Origin: Bombella mellum
GTDB lineage: Bacteria > Pseudomonadota > Alphaproteobacteria > Acetobacterales > Acetobacteraceae
Length of the DNA: 64,000 bases
Direction of reading: 5' to 3'
Assembly: GCF_014048465.1 (NCBI RefSeq)
Contig: NZ_PDLY01000001.1
Span: forward strand, 496,001-560,000
Shown here: in pieces, positions 1-8,231 of the stretch
How the letters are laid out: each line of letters begins with the position of its first letter
How positions within the stretch are numbered: position 1 is the first letter of the stretch
Translations under genes and position numbers: made by a program
Notes under the pieces: generated by a model
Database searches by the model: none
What the model saw: only the letters and a program-made list of their open reading frames with translations
What the model was told of the DNA's origin: nothing

Positions 1-1423
1 GAACAGTTTTGAGAAGGCCGTGAAGGAACGCCGCCGTGGCGTCTGCGTCCATCTGGAGGTTGACGGCCACCTGCCCAAGTATCTTCTCCGCAAGCTGGGT
101 GTGGCCAAGGATGAGGTCGTCCATCTCTCCACGATGGTCGGGGTGGGGGACGTGAAGCAGCTCATCATTTCCGACAGGCCCGAGCTGCTCTTCAGGCCGT
201 ATCAGGCCAGCATTCCCCAGCGTGTCCTGCAGCATGACGGAGACTATTTCGCCACGATCCGGGAGAAGGACCTGGTCGTCCATCATCCCTATGAAAGTTT
301 TGACACGGTCGTCCACTTCCTCCAGCAGGCGGCACGGGACCCGGATGTCCTGTCTATCAAGCAGTCCATTTACCGGACATCGCATGACAGCCCGATCGTC
401 GATGCCCTGATCGAGGCCGTCGAGGCCGGGAAGTCCGTCACGGTCGAGGTCGAGCTGCGTGCCCGTTTTGACGAGGAGGCCAACATCCGTCTGGCCCGTA
501 CCCTGGAGACCAGGGGCGTGCAGGTGGTATACGGGCTTGCCGCCTACAAGACCCACGCCAAGATGATCCTCGTCGTGAGGCGGGAGGGAGACCATCTCCA
601 GTCCTACGCCCATTATGGCACGGGGAACTATCATCCCGGCACGGCCAGGATTTACACGGACATTTCCTACTTCACCTGCAATCCCGTGCTGGTTGAGGAT
701 TCGGCCCGTCTCTTCAACTGTATCACGGGGGCGGCTGTGCCGGAGCTTCAGGCCGTGGCCTTCTCGCCGCTCACCATCCGGCCGACACTGGAAAAACTGG
801 TGCGGGCGGAGATGGACCATGTCCGTGCCGGGCGTCCCGGCCAGATATGGCTGAAAATGAACAGCCTTGTGGACCGGAAGCTGATTGACCTGCTCTATGA
901 GGCATCACAGGCGGGCGTGAAGATCACCATCGTGGTGCGTGGCATGTGCAGCCTGCGTCCCGGCGTTCCGGGCCTCTCCGAAGGGATTGAGGTGCGGTCC
1001 ATCGTGGGGCGGTATCTGGAACATGCCCGCGTCTTCGCCTTCGGCAACGGCCATGCGCTGCCGTCCGGTCATGCAAGGCTGTTCATCGCCTCGGCCGACT
1101 GGATGAAACGGAACATGGACCGGCGCATCGAGGCGATGGTGCCCATCCTTGACGAGGAAGCCTATGACCGCATCCTCGGGGAGATCATGGTGGTGAATGT
1201 CAGCGACACGTTGCAGAGCTGGGAAATGCAGCCCGATGGCGGCTGGAAACGTGTTGAACCTGGCCCCAGTCCGCTTTCCGCCCACAATTATTTCATGGAA
1301 AAAGCGTCCTCTTCAGATAAAGAGGCAGAAGCTCCGGTGACTCCCCAGCCGGACCCCGCAGACCTTCCGGCGATTCATGAGCCGGACGCCCAGAAAGGGG
1401 AAAGGCCCGTGAAGGAGGCATAA
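1..1423 (+). CDS. ppk1: Polyphosphate kinase 1, C-terminal part (5' end outside window)
   Basis: Polyphosphate kinase reversibly builds polyphosphate from the ATP gamma-phosphate through a phosphohistidine. The frame is open from base 2, so the gene begins upstream; about 473 residues of a protein usually near 700 are present. Visible PPK1 motifs are DPDVLSIKQSIYRTS, the RARFDEEANI block, KTHAKM (the His corresponds to the autophosphorylated His435 of E. coli), YGTGNYH, and GRYLEHARV (equivalent of His592). The C-terminal tail of about 50 residues is Pro/Glu-rich and probably disordered. The TAA stop lies 2 bases before the ppx start, so the two genes are almost certainly one operon for polyphosphate synthesis and breakdown. 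GTG at 20 is an internal codon, not the start. Confidence 0.96.
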   Translation, partial: NSFEKAVKERRRGVCVHLEVDGHLPKYLLRKLGVAKDEVVHLSTMVGVGDVKQLIISDRPELLFRPYQASIPQRVLQHDGDYFATIREKDLVVHHPYESFDTVVHFLQQAARDPDVLSIKQSIYRTSHDSPIVDALIEAVEAGKSVTVEVELRARFDEEANIRLARTLETRGVQVVYGLAAYKTHAKMILVVRREGDHLQSYAHYGTGNYHPGTARIYTDISYFTCNPVLVEDSARLFNCITGAAVPELQAVAFSPLTIRPTLEKLVRAEMDHVRAGRPGQIWLKMNSLVDRKLIDLLYEASQAGVKITIVVRGMCSLRPGVPGLSEGIEVRSIVGRYLEHARVFAFGNGHALPSGHARLFIASADWMKRNMDRRIEAMVPILDEEAYDRILGEIMVVNVSDTLQSWEMQPDGGWKRVEPGPSPLSAHNYFMEKASSSDKEAEAPVTPQPDPADLPAIHEPDAQKGERPVKEA

Positions 1424-1425
1424 GA

Positions 1426-2937
1426 ATGGCACATACGGCAGCGCAGTGGGAAGAGCGACGGTCTTGCCGGGCTGCGATCGTGGACCTTGGCTCCAATTCC
1501 GTGAGGATGGTGGTGTATGAGGGCGTGGCCCGCAACCCGGTCCCCATCTTCAACGAGAAGGCGACCCTGCGTCTGGGGGCAGGGCTGGAAGCCACGGGGA
1601 TGCTGAGCGAGGAGGGCATCAGCCGTGCGCTGGAGGTCCTCGCCCGCTATCAGGCGATCGGTCAGGCCATGAAGGTGGAGCCGTTCGACGTTCTGGCCAC
1701 CGCTGCCGTGAGGGATGCCCATAACGGAGCCGACTTCGTCAGGGAGGCCGTGTCCCGCATGCCGGAGGCCCGCTTCCGTGTCCTGAACGGGGAGGAGGAG
1801 GCCGACTATTCCGCAGCGGGTGTTCTCTGCGCCCTGCCGGAGGCTGACGGTGTCGTGGCGGACATTGGCGGGGGGTCGCTCGAGCTGATCCGGGTGAAGG
1901 ATGGCGACTATTTCGAGGCCGGGACAACCCCGCTCGGGGTGATCCGGCTGCGGGAACGTTCGCAGGAAGACCTGGGAGAGGCCGGGAAGATCGCCAGAAA
2001 GACGCTGGCAGACGTGTCGTGGCTTGAAAGTGCGTCTGGCCGCCCGCTCTATCTGGTGGGGGGGGCCTTCCGTGCCCTGGCCCGGCTGCACATCGCCCGC
2101 ATGGACTATCCCCTGAACATGGTCCACCTCTTCCGGCTGAGCCGGGAGGAGGCGGAGGACATGGCCGGATGGATCATCGGGGCCAGCCGCAAACAGCTGG
2201 AAAAGGTGGGCAACGTGCCCCGCAAGCGGATGGTCGATGCTCCCTTTGCCGCACAGGTCCTTCTGGCCCTTCTGGCCCAGACGAAAGCCCAGGAGGTTGT
2301 CTTCAGTGCGGAGGGGCTGCGTGAGGGCTGGTACATGCGGGAGGTTGCCGCCTCGGTTGCGGAAGAAGATCCGATGGAGGCCCTTGCCCGGGAGATGGCC
2401 GGGCGGCTGGGGCGCAATGCCTCCCTGGCCGAGCCGCTGATCACATGGGTGGCCCCGGTCTTCCTGACCGGGCTGGACTGGGTGGAGGATGCCTTCCTGG
2501 CGGCCCAGCTTCGGCTGGCCTGCATCATTTCTGATATCGGGTCGTACGATCATCCGCAGTACAGGGCCGAGCAGACATACCGGCGCATCCTGTACTGTCA
2601 TGGTGTCGGTTTCTCTCATGAATCACGGGCGTTTCTCGCCCTTGTTCTGGCCGTGCGGTATGAGGTCAGTCGGGATGATCCGGTTCTTGAGCCGTCTCGC
2701 CGCCTGCTGGGCAAGGACCGCTATGAGGCTGCCGTACAGCTGGGGCTGGCCCTGCGTCTGGTCTATACGCTGTGCGCCGGTACGGATGTCCTGCTGGAAG
2801 GGACGCATCTTGCCATGAAGGATGACAAGCTGGTGCTCAGCCTGCATGGCAGCCGCCTGCGGTCTGGTGGCAGTGCCATTTCACGTCAGCTGGAACGTCT
2901 TGCCGAGGCTCTCGGCCTGAAACCTCTGCTGAGATGA
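1426..2937 (+). CDS. ppx: Ppx/GppA family exopolyphosphatase
   Basis: Exopolyphosphatase or pppGpp phosphohydrolase of the ASKHA fold, 503 residues, the usual length for the Ppx/GppA family. The N-terminal phosphate-binding motif DLGSNSVRMVVYE is near residues 21-33 and the second glycine-rich loop DIGGGSLELI near 145-154; the C-terminal third resembles the HD-like domain of long Ppx proteins. An AGGAGG-type ribosome binding site at about 1413-1417 sits inside the end of ppk1, 8 bases before ATG. The 2-base gap from ppk1 points to co-transcription. Ppx and GppA activities cannot be separated from sequence alone; the ppk neighbour favours polyphosphate. Confidence 0.93.
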   Translation: MAHTAAQWEERRSCRAAIVDLGSNSVRMVVYEGVARNPVPIFNEKATLRLGAGLEATGMLSEEGISRALEVLARYQAIGQAMKVEPFDVLATAAVRDAHNGADFVREAVSRMPEARFRVLNGEEEADYSAAGVLCALPEADGVVADIGGGSLELIRVKDGDYFEAGTTPLGVIRLRERSQEDLGEAGKIARKTLADVSWLESASGRPLYLVGGAFRALARLHIARMDYPLNMVHLFRLSREEAEDMAGWIIGASRKQLEKVGNVPRKRMVDAPFAAQVLLALLAQTKAQEVVFSAEGLREGWYMREVAASVAEEDPMEALAREMAGRLGRNASLAEPLITWVAPVFLTGLDWVEDAFLAAQLRLACIISDIGSYDHPQYRAEQTYRRILYCHGVGFSHESRAFLALVLAVRYEVSRDDPVLEPSRRLLGKDRYEAAVQLGLALRLVYTLCAGTDVLLEGTHLAMKDDKLVLSLHGSRLRSGGSAISRQLERLAEALGLKPLLR

Positions 2938-3274
2938 TGGAGAAGCGGGATCGGAGGGAAAGCGGCATCAGGCCTTGTGGCTGGTTTCCTGCCCGTCCTG
3001 CTCTTCTGGTGTTGTGGGTTCATGGGCTACAGAGCAGCCGCATCGCTCTTGCAGATCTGGCGGGTGCCTGAGCCTGTGGAAAACTTTCCCTAAAGCCGCC
3101 CGCCGTATCCCAGATCATATGCGGGTCGTCTGACGGCGGCGATGGTTTGTGGCCGCCTCATTCTGTATGAGCGGCCGTTGCGAACCATCAATCCTTATAC
3201 GGGCGACGGCTGGCAGATGTTCCTGAGGGCATGCGTCACTTGAAACTGGGGCCTTCCGGTGATGCCGGTGCCAG
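2938..3274. other. 337-base intergenic region with three consecutive stem-loops
   Basis: No convincing gene is seen between the ppx stop and the convergent DUF4175 stop. Three inverted repeats occur in a row: a 7-bp stem (2998-3004 with 3031-3037), a bipartite stem (3054-3064 pairing with 3110-3116 and 3099-3102), and a longer hairpin (3141-3189). The last has a 7-bp outer stem and about 10 further pairs interrupted by one bulge and an asymmetric internal loop. No U-tract follows, so these are not ordinary terminators. A structured non-coding RNA or a long structured 3' UTR is possible. Confidence 0.5.
2998..3189 (+). ncRNA. Candidate structured RNA downstream of ppx (strand uncertain)
   Basis: The stems are 2998-3004/3031-3037 (7 bp), 3054-3060/3110-3116 (7 bp) continuing into 3061-3064/3099-3102, and 3141-3147/3183-3189 enclosing 3151-3155/3072-3076-type pairing at 3172-3176 plus 3157-3161/3067-type pairing at 3167-3171. 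All were paired by hand. No match was recognised to RNase P RNA, tmRNA, SRP RNA or 6S RNA. Strand is assigned plus only because the region follows ppx. There is no obvious promoter or U-tract, so this could instead be a structured 3' UTR or chance pairing in GC-rich DNA. Confidence 0.25.
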
Positions 3275-5950
3275 TCAGTGCGGCTGGCGGAGCGGGGCCA
3301 GAAGGCGGTTCAGATAGTCCAGCTCGCTCTGGGGGCGGGTGCGGTCAGAGGCACGGCGTTGCAGCTCACGTTCGATGTCGTGGGCACGGTTGCGTTCATG
3401 ATCCGGGATATGGGCGTCAGAATCAGGACTGTCATCCATTTTCCGGCCCAGAGGGTCCTGGTTGTCCGGCTGCTTTTCGTCCTCGTCGTGGCTGTCATCA
3501 TCCTGTCCGCTGTTCGGGTCGTCATCCGGCGAGGCGGTTGTGGCCCCGTTCTGTTCATCCGGCGAGCTGGAGGCGGAGGGAGGAGGGATGAAGCCGAGAT
3601 GCCCCTTGCTGCCCTTGCTGGCCTCGGACTGGTTCCGGCTCATGTCGTGGCGGGACTGTGAGAGGTCGTTCAGGACGGTCTGGATGTTTTTCACGCTCTC
3701 CTCGTCCTGACGGGTGGCCAGACTGGTCAGGACCAGTCCCATGTCCTTCTCGGCTTTCAGCAGGCTGGACATCTTCTTTTTCGTCAGCGTCTCACCACGG
3801 TGGTTGAGTGTTCTGGCCAGAAGGCGCAGGGCCTGCTGCGTGGCATGATCCTGCTGGCGGGCATCGGCGTGGCGCAGGACGGCGGCCTGATCCAGCTGTG
3901 CGGAGGCGGTGGAGGAGCCTCCGGTGGAAGGGGCCGCCATGCCAAGCTGGCTGAGCAGTTCTGCCGTGGACATCTGGGAAATGTCCTTGTGTCGGGTCTC
4001 CGTTTCTGGTGGCGGCTGTTCGGAGGCAAGCCGTTTCTGGGCATGGTTCAGCAGGTCCGTTTCCTGCCGGATGAGGTCCCGCAGGGCCAAACGCTGGGTC
4101 CGGGCTTCTGCCTGGGCCTTCATGGAGGCTGCCAGAGCCTGCATGTCGGGCAGGGTGGCCTGCCGCAGCTGTTCGGCCGGTTCCACCATCTCACGGAGAT
4201 GGTCCAGAGCCTGTGCGGTCCGTCCTGCCAGTGCGTCGGACTGTACCTTGCCGGCTAGATGGACCCAGGGCATTCCCTTGCCACCGGGCATGGGCATGAC
4301 CAGACCGTTCTGGCTGGCCTTCTGGAAGATGAAAGCCATGTGGCCGTCCAGAGCCGTTTTCAGTTCTTCCAGCTCGTCATGCAGTGTCTGCTGTTCGGCT
4401 GATGGTGGAGGGGCAGGCTGCTGCCCGAGGGCGATGAGGTGCAGGCGTATGGCGTTCTGCAGGGCACGCACATGCAGCATGGAGGCGGCGATGTCCCTGC
4501 CGGACTGCGCACGGTCTTCCGCATACAGGGCCATGAACCAGAGCTGGTCATTCAGGGCCGTGACGGGCATGGTGCCGGTGAGCTGTCGCTGAAGCAGGAC
4601 AAGCGGCAGTGAAAGGTCGGTGGACAGGGGCAGTTCCGTCAGGAGGCCAAGCATGTGGGCGGCCTGTTTCCGGTCGTTCTGCCCTGTGGTGAGGTGAAGC
4701 CGCAGTTCAAGCAGGGCCCGGCTCAGCGGGTCATGGAACGGGCGGTGCCCCAGACGGAAGGTCTGGGCCTGGGAGCAGCCCTGCTTGCCGGACCCGCTGC
4801 GGGCGCAGAGGGTTCCGGCCACCTCAAGCCCGGCAAAGGGGCTGTCTGAAAGGTCGAGCCGTGTGTCCCCCTTGGCCTCTGCGGGCTGCTTTTCCAGAGG
4901 CAGGGGAATGGTCAGTTCATGGCCCTGGTCTGGCTGGCGGGAGGGCGGAATGATGGGCTGGAGCCGGACCTCCAGTTCAGCCACACCATGAGGCTGCGTC
5001 ACGGACCAGGGAAAACTGGTGTGCCAGTCCTGATCTTTCGCACCTGCCTTTCCGGTCCAGCGGACATCAGGGGGCGTGTCGGCACTGATCTGCATGATCC
5101 AGCGGCCAAGCCTGCGCCCCCTGATCGACAGGGTGACTTTGCCACTTTTCCGCAGGGTGCTTTCAATCTGCCAGCCCCCATTTTGCAGCCGTGTCCTGCG
5201 TACATGGGACGTTCCATGCAGGGATGGCCGTCCGGCCGGAGCTTCCACTACGACATGGAGGAGGGCTCCCTCTGGTAGAGGGAGAGGGCTGGTGCTGCGG
5301 GCTGTCAGAAAGAGAGGTGGACCGGGGGCATAGGCGGGCCTGTCGACCCAGGCCTGCATGGCGGGGATGGGGGTGGCGTCATCATCCATGCCGGGGATGA
5401 AACCGGCCTTCAGCCGCAGGCCCGCCTGTGAACCGGCCAGACCGCCAAGGACGAAAAGGCAGAGCGTGAGCAGGATGGCCACGAGCCTGCCCGTCCAGTG
5501 CGTGAAGAGGCGGGGAGGCCGCAGATGGAGCGTTTCCAGGGACGTGAGGAGACGCTGCCTGTGGATGGTCCAGAGCTGTCCTTCCCGGTTTTTCTGGTCT
5601 TCCGAAAGTCCTTCGGGCAGGGCCGGACTGTCGGTCAGGGCAGCAAGCGGCGGGAAGCCCAGGCCGGAATCCCGCTCTATCCGCTGGTCGACCTGTTTCA
5701 GCGTGGGCTGTGGCAGGCGCAGGATGCGCCGGAAGGCCCAGCCCAGCACGCTGCCGAAGGTTGTCAGTTCCAGCAGGAAGTGCAGCCAGTCCGGCAGGGA
5801 CTGGGGAAGGTGGAGCAGGGCCGCACAGCCCCACAGCCCTGCCAGCAGGACAGGCCAGCGGGCGTGATGCCAGCACTGCTCCATCCGCAGCCGACGGGCG
5901 GCCTGTCGCTTGAGACGGGCAAACCGGGGAGGAAGGAGGGCAGTTTTCAC
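3275..5950 (-). CDS. DUF4175 / TIGR02302 family membrane protein
   Basis: Large alphaproteobacterial protein of unknown function, 891 residues, recognised by its N-terminal membrane region, its length and its place beside lysA. Hydrophobic segments lie near residues 32-75 (one or two helices) and 155-175; a long, mostly soluble, Gln/Arg-rich region with coiled-coil character follows (about 400-740). A very acidic low-complexity stretch (about 780-850, many Asp, Ser and Pro) precedes a short basic C-terminus. The start lies 4 bases after the lysA stop, so it is probably translated from the lysA mRNA. Family function is unknown; a periplasmic or envelope role is only inference from the topology. 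Confidence 0.85.
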   Translation of the reverse strand: MKTALLPPRFARLKRQAARRLRMEQCWHHARWPVLLAGLWGCAALLHLPQSLPDWLHFLLELTTFGSVLGWAFRRILRLPQPTLKQVDQRIERDSGLGFPPLAALTDSPALPEGLSEDQKNREGQLWTIHRQRLLTSLETLHLRPPRLFTHWTGRLVAILLTLCLFVLGGLAGSQAGLRLKAGFIPGMDDDATPIPAMQAWVDRPAYAPGPPLFLTARSTSPLPLPEGALLHVVVEAPAGRPSLHGTSHVRRTRLQNGGWQIESTLRKSGKVTLSIRGRRLGRWIMQISADTPPDVRWTGKAGAKDQDWHTSFPWSVTQPHGVAELEVRLQPIIPPSRQPDQGHELTIPLPLEKQPAEAKGDTRLDLSDSPFAGLEVAGTLCARSGSGKQGCSQAQTFRLGHRPFHDPLSRALLELRLHLTTGQNDRKQAAHMLGLLTELPLSTDLSLPLVLLQRQLTGTMPVTALNDQLWFMALYAEDRAQSGRDIAASMLHVRALQNAIRLHLIALGQQPAPPPSAEQQTLHDELEELKTALDGHMAFIFQKASQNGLVMPMPGGKGMPWVHLAGKVQSDALAGRTAQALDHLREMVEPAEQLRQATLPDMQALAASMKAQAEARTQRLALRDLIRQETDLLNHAQKRLASEQPPPETETRHKDISQMSTAELLSQLGMAAPSTGGSSTASAQLDQAAVLRHADARQQDHATQQALRLLARTLNHRGETLTKKKMSSLLKAEKDMGLVLTSLATRQDEESVKNIQTVLNDLSQSRHDMSRNQSEASKGSKGHLGFIPPPSASSSPDEQNGATTASPDDDPNSGQDDDSHDEDEKQPDNQDPLGRKMDDSPDSDAHIPDHERNRAHDIERELQRRASDRTRPQSELDYLNRLLAPLRQPH

Positions 5951-5954
5951 GATG

Positions 5955-7280
5955 TCAGGGGGTGGTCAGCCAGTCCGGGATGGTTTCCTGTGCGAGGAGT
6001 TCATCCAGGGTCTGGCGTCTGCGGATCAGGGCCTGCCGCTGCCCGTCGATCATGACCTGTGCGGCGAGGGGACGTGAGTTGTAGGTGGAACTCATGACGG
6101 TTCCGTAGGCTCCGGCATCCAAAAGGGCGATCAGATCACCTTTTTTCAGGGGGGGCAGATGACGCTGGCGGGCAAAGATGTCGCTGCTCTCACAGATGGG
6201 ACCGACAACATCCACGACGTCCCCGCCCGTGGTGTCTTCCGGCGTGCGGAGGGGAAGGATGCCATGCCATGAATCATACATGGCGGGGCGCACCAGATCG
6301 TTCATCCCGGCATCAATGATGACGAAGCGGCGTGCGGCCTCCTTCACGTCGATGACACGGCCCAGAAGCACGCCAGAGGGGGCTGCCAGCCAGCGGCCCG
6401 GTTCCACATGAAGCCGCACGCCCAGATCGCCCAGCGTGTCGGCAATGACATCCGCCAGCATGGAGGGAGGAGGAGCCTGTTCGTCCCGATAGGGGATGCC
6501 GAGGCCGCCGCCGCAGTCAATGTCGGTGACGGACATCCCGTTTTCCCGCAGGGTGCGGACGAGTGCGGCAATCCGCTCATAGCCTTTGCGGAAAGGTCCT
6601 TCCGTCACCATCTGGCTGCCCAGATGGACGGCGAGGCCGACCAGCTCCACGCCGGGCATGTCCGTCATGGTTTTCCGGTAGAGGGCCGGGATGGCGTCAT
6701 GGGCGATGCCGAACTTGTCCTCGGCCCGACCTGTCGTGATCTTGCTGTGTGTCTGGGCGTCAATGTCCGGATTGACACGGAAGGCGATGCGGGCACGCTG
6801 CTGCATCTTCCGTGCCAGGGCATCGAGCCGGTGCAGTTCTTCCACACTTTCGACATTGATCTGGCCGATCTGGTGACGGATGGCCAGTTCCAGCTCCTTG
6901 TCCGTCTTGCCGATGCCGGAGAAGACGATGTCCCGGGCCCTGATGCCAGCCGCAAGGGCACGGCGCAGCTCTCCGCCACTGACGACGTCGGCCCCGAAGC
7001 CACACTGCGCCAGAACGGTCAGACAGGCCTGATGATCCTGTGCCTTGACGGCAAAATGGCAGTGCACGGGCAGGTCCCTTGCCCTGAAGGCGTCCTGTAG
7101 TGCCCTGGCACGGCGGCGCAGCGTGTCGGCACTGATGACCCAGCAGGGCGTGTCATGCTGGGTGGCAAGGTCTGTCAGGGACGTGCCATCCATGACCAGC
7201 CCTCTGTCTCCCTCATAGGAGAGGTTGGGGTGGTTGTTCAGGAGGGTCTGGAGTGTCGGATCGGGACGTGTTGAAGTCAT
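5955..7280 (-). CDS. lysA: Diaminopimelate decarboxylase
   Basis: Last step of lysine synthesis: PLP-dependent decarboxylation of meso-diaminopimelate. It has 441 residues, normal for the fold-III decarboxylase family. The Schiff-base lysine is K79 in HFAVKA; the glycine loop DCGGGLGIPY, the EPGRWLAAPSG phosphate-binding motif, the catalytic Cys region GPICESSDIFA and the C-terminal AGAYGTVMSSTYNSR are all present. The residues after the active-site lysine (KAQDH) differ from the common KANSN. It reads toward the DUF4175 gene with a 4-base gap. The first step-branch enzyme DapA is also in this window (38.5 kb), but the genes are not clustered. Confidence 0.95.
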   Translation of the reverse strand: MTSTRPDPTLQTLLNNHPNLSYEGDRGLVMDGTSLTDLATQHDTPCWVISADTLRRRARALQDAFRARDLPVHCHFAVKAQDHQACLTVLAQCGFGADVVSGGELRRALAAGIRARDIVFSGIGKTDKELELAIRHQIGQINVESVEELHRLDALARKMQQRARIAFRVNPDIDAQTHSKITTGRAEDKFGIAHDAIPALYRKTMTDMPGVELVGLAVHLGSQMVTEGPFRKGYERIAALVRTLRENGMSVTDIDCGGGLGIPYRDEQAPPPSMLADVIADTLGDLGVRLHVEPGRWLAAPSGVLLGRVIDVKEAARRFVIIDAGMNDLVRPAMYDSWHGILPLRTPEDTTGGDVVDVVGPICESSDIFARQRHLPPLKKGDLIALLDAGAYGTVMSSTYNSRPLAAQVMIDGQRQALIRRRQTLDELLAQETIPDWLTTP

Positions 7281-7408
7281 GCCCGCATGATTACAGATCG
7301 GCAGCAGAAATGGAAAGGTGCAACCGGTACGAAATGCGCCCGAGACCGGACATCTGACGATGCAGTTAAGCCCTGAAATGACCGCCGTAATGTTTTTCGG
7401 AAATCATG

Positions 7409-7485
7409 TGGTGCACCCGAGAGGACTCGAACCTCTAACCCCCAGATTCGTAGTCTGGTGCTCTATCCAATTGAGCTACGGGTGC
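7409..7485 (-). tRNA. tRNA-Arg (anticodon ACG), copy 1
   Basis: Read on the minus strand, a 77-base cloverleaf: 7-bp acceptor stem GCACCCG/CGGGTGC, discriminator A and encoded CCA, anticodon stem CCAGA/TCTGG with loop CTACGAA (anticodon ACG, normally converted to ICG by TadA), and T loop TTCGAGT. It is identical to the next copy 28 bases away and is transcribed in the same direction. Confidence 0.97.
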
Positions 7486-7513
7486 GTGCCCGGATGACCG
7501 GGTAGAAAACAGC

Positions 7514-7590
7514 TGGTGCACCCGAGAGGACTCGAACCTCTAACCCCCAGATTCGTAGTCTGGTGCTCTATCCAATTGAGCTACGGGTGC
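7514..7590 (-). tRNA. tRNA-Arg (anticodon ACG), copy 2
   Basis: Exact 77-base duplicate of the neighbouring tRNA-Arg(ACG), with the same encoded CCA end, lying upstream of it in the direction of transcription. The 28-base spacer between the copies suggests one precursor transcript. The AT-rich stretch at about 7640-7670 lies upstream and could hold the promoter, but no convincing -35/-10 pair was fixed. Confidence 0.97.
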
Positions 7591-7690
7591 GCCGTGTTGA
7601 GGAGGCTTCTATCCGGTCTGGGGCAGTGGTGCAACCCCGCCTGAGAAGTTTTTTTAAATATTTTCCAGCGGGATGCGTTCCGGGCGGTTT

Positions 7691-8068
7691 TCAGCGGCGG
7701 ACCAGCGAAACATGGGCACGGCAGCGGGGGGAGGTGTAGGTTCCGCCAATGGCCGTGCCGACCGGGTAACCGTCAAAGGCCTGCCTGTAGGGGGTGCCGT
7801 TCATGCCCTTGTCGGTCAGGTCGGCCAGATAGTGCTGGTCGCCTTTCCTGTAGGTGCCCCGCAGGGTGGAGGAGGTCATGCCGGGGTTGAAGACGATCTC
7901 GTGCCCACGGATGCGGAGCGAGGACATTTCCTCCGTCGGGCAGGTGCCCTGTTCGGTGACGAGCCTGCCCATCCACAGGCCGTAAGGGTCGGTTGCCGGG
8001 TCGGGCAGGGAGGAGCAGGCTCCTAGGGCACAGAGGCTGAGAAGACAGGTGAGAAAGGCGGGACGCAT
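7691..8068 (-). CDS. Small predicted outer-membrane or periplasmic lipoprotein
   Basis: A 125-residue protein with a lipoprotein signal peptide: MRP, hydrophobic stretch, then lipobox LGAC with the modified Cys at residue 18. The mature part is short, contains two further Cys (near 43 and 115) that could form a disulphide, and has no domain I recognise. The Ser after the lipid Cys (CSS) favours outer-membrane sorting under the E. coli +2 rule, which may not hold here. It is divergent from guaA, with about 160 bases shared upstream. Confidence 0.75.
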   Translation of the reverse strand: MRPAFLTCLLSLCALGACSSLPDPATDPYGLWMGRLVTEQGTCPTEEMSSLRIRGHEIVFNPGMTSSTLRGTYRKGDQHYLADLTDKGMNGTPYRQAFDGYPVGTAIGGTYTSPRCRAHVSLVRR

Positions 8069-8231
8069 GCACGGTTCCTGGAATGTAAGTTTGAAAATGC
8101 GGGCCGCCGCGGAAATCTTTGCCGGAAGGTAAAAACCGGTGGAGAATAAGGATGACGTTGGCGGTCGATCGTCCTATAGAGACTAGCACGAATTGAGCAT
8201 TGTGCCATATCCAGCAGGCGAGGCCCGGAAC

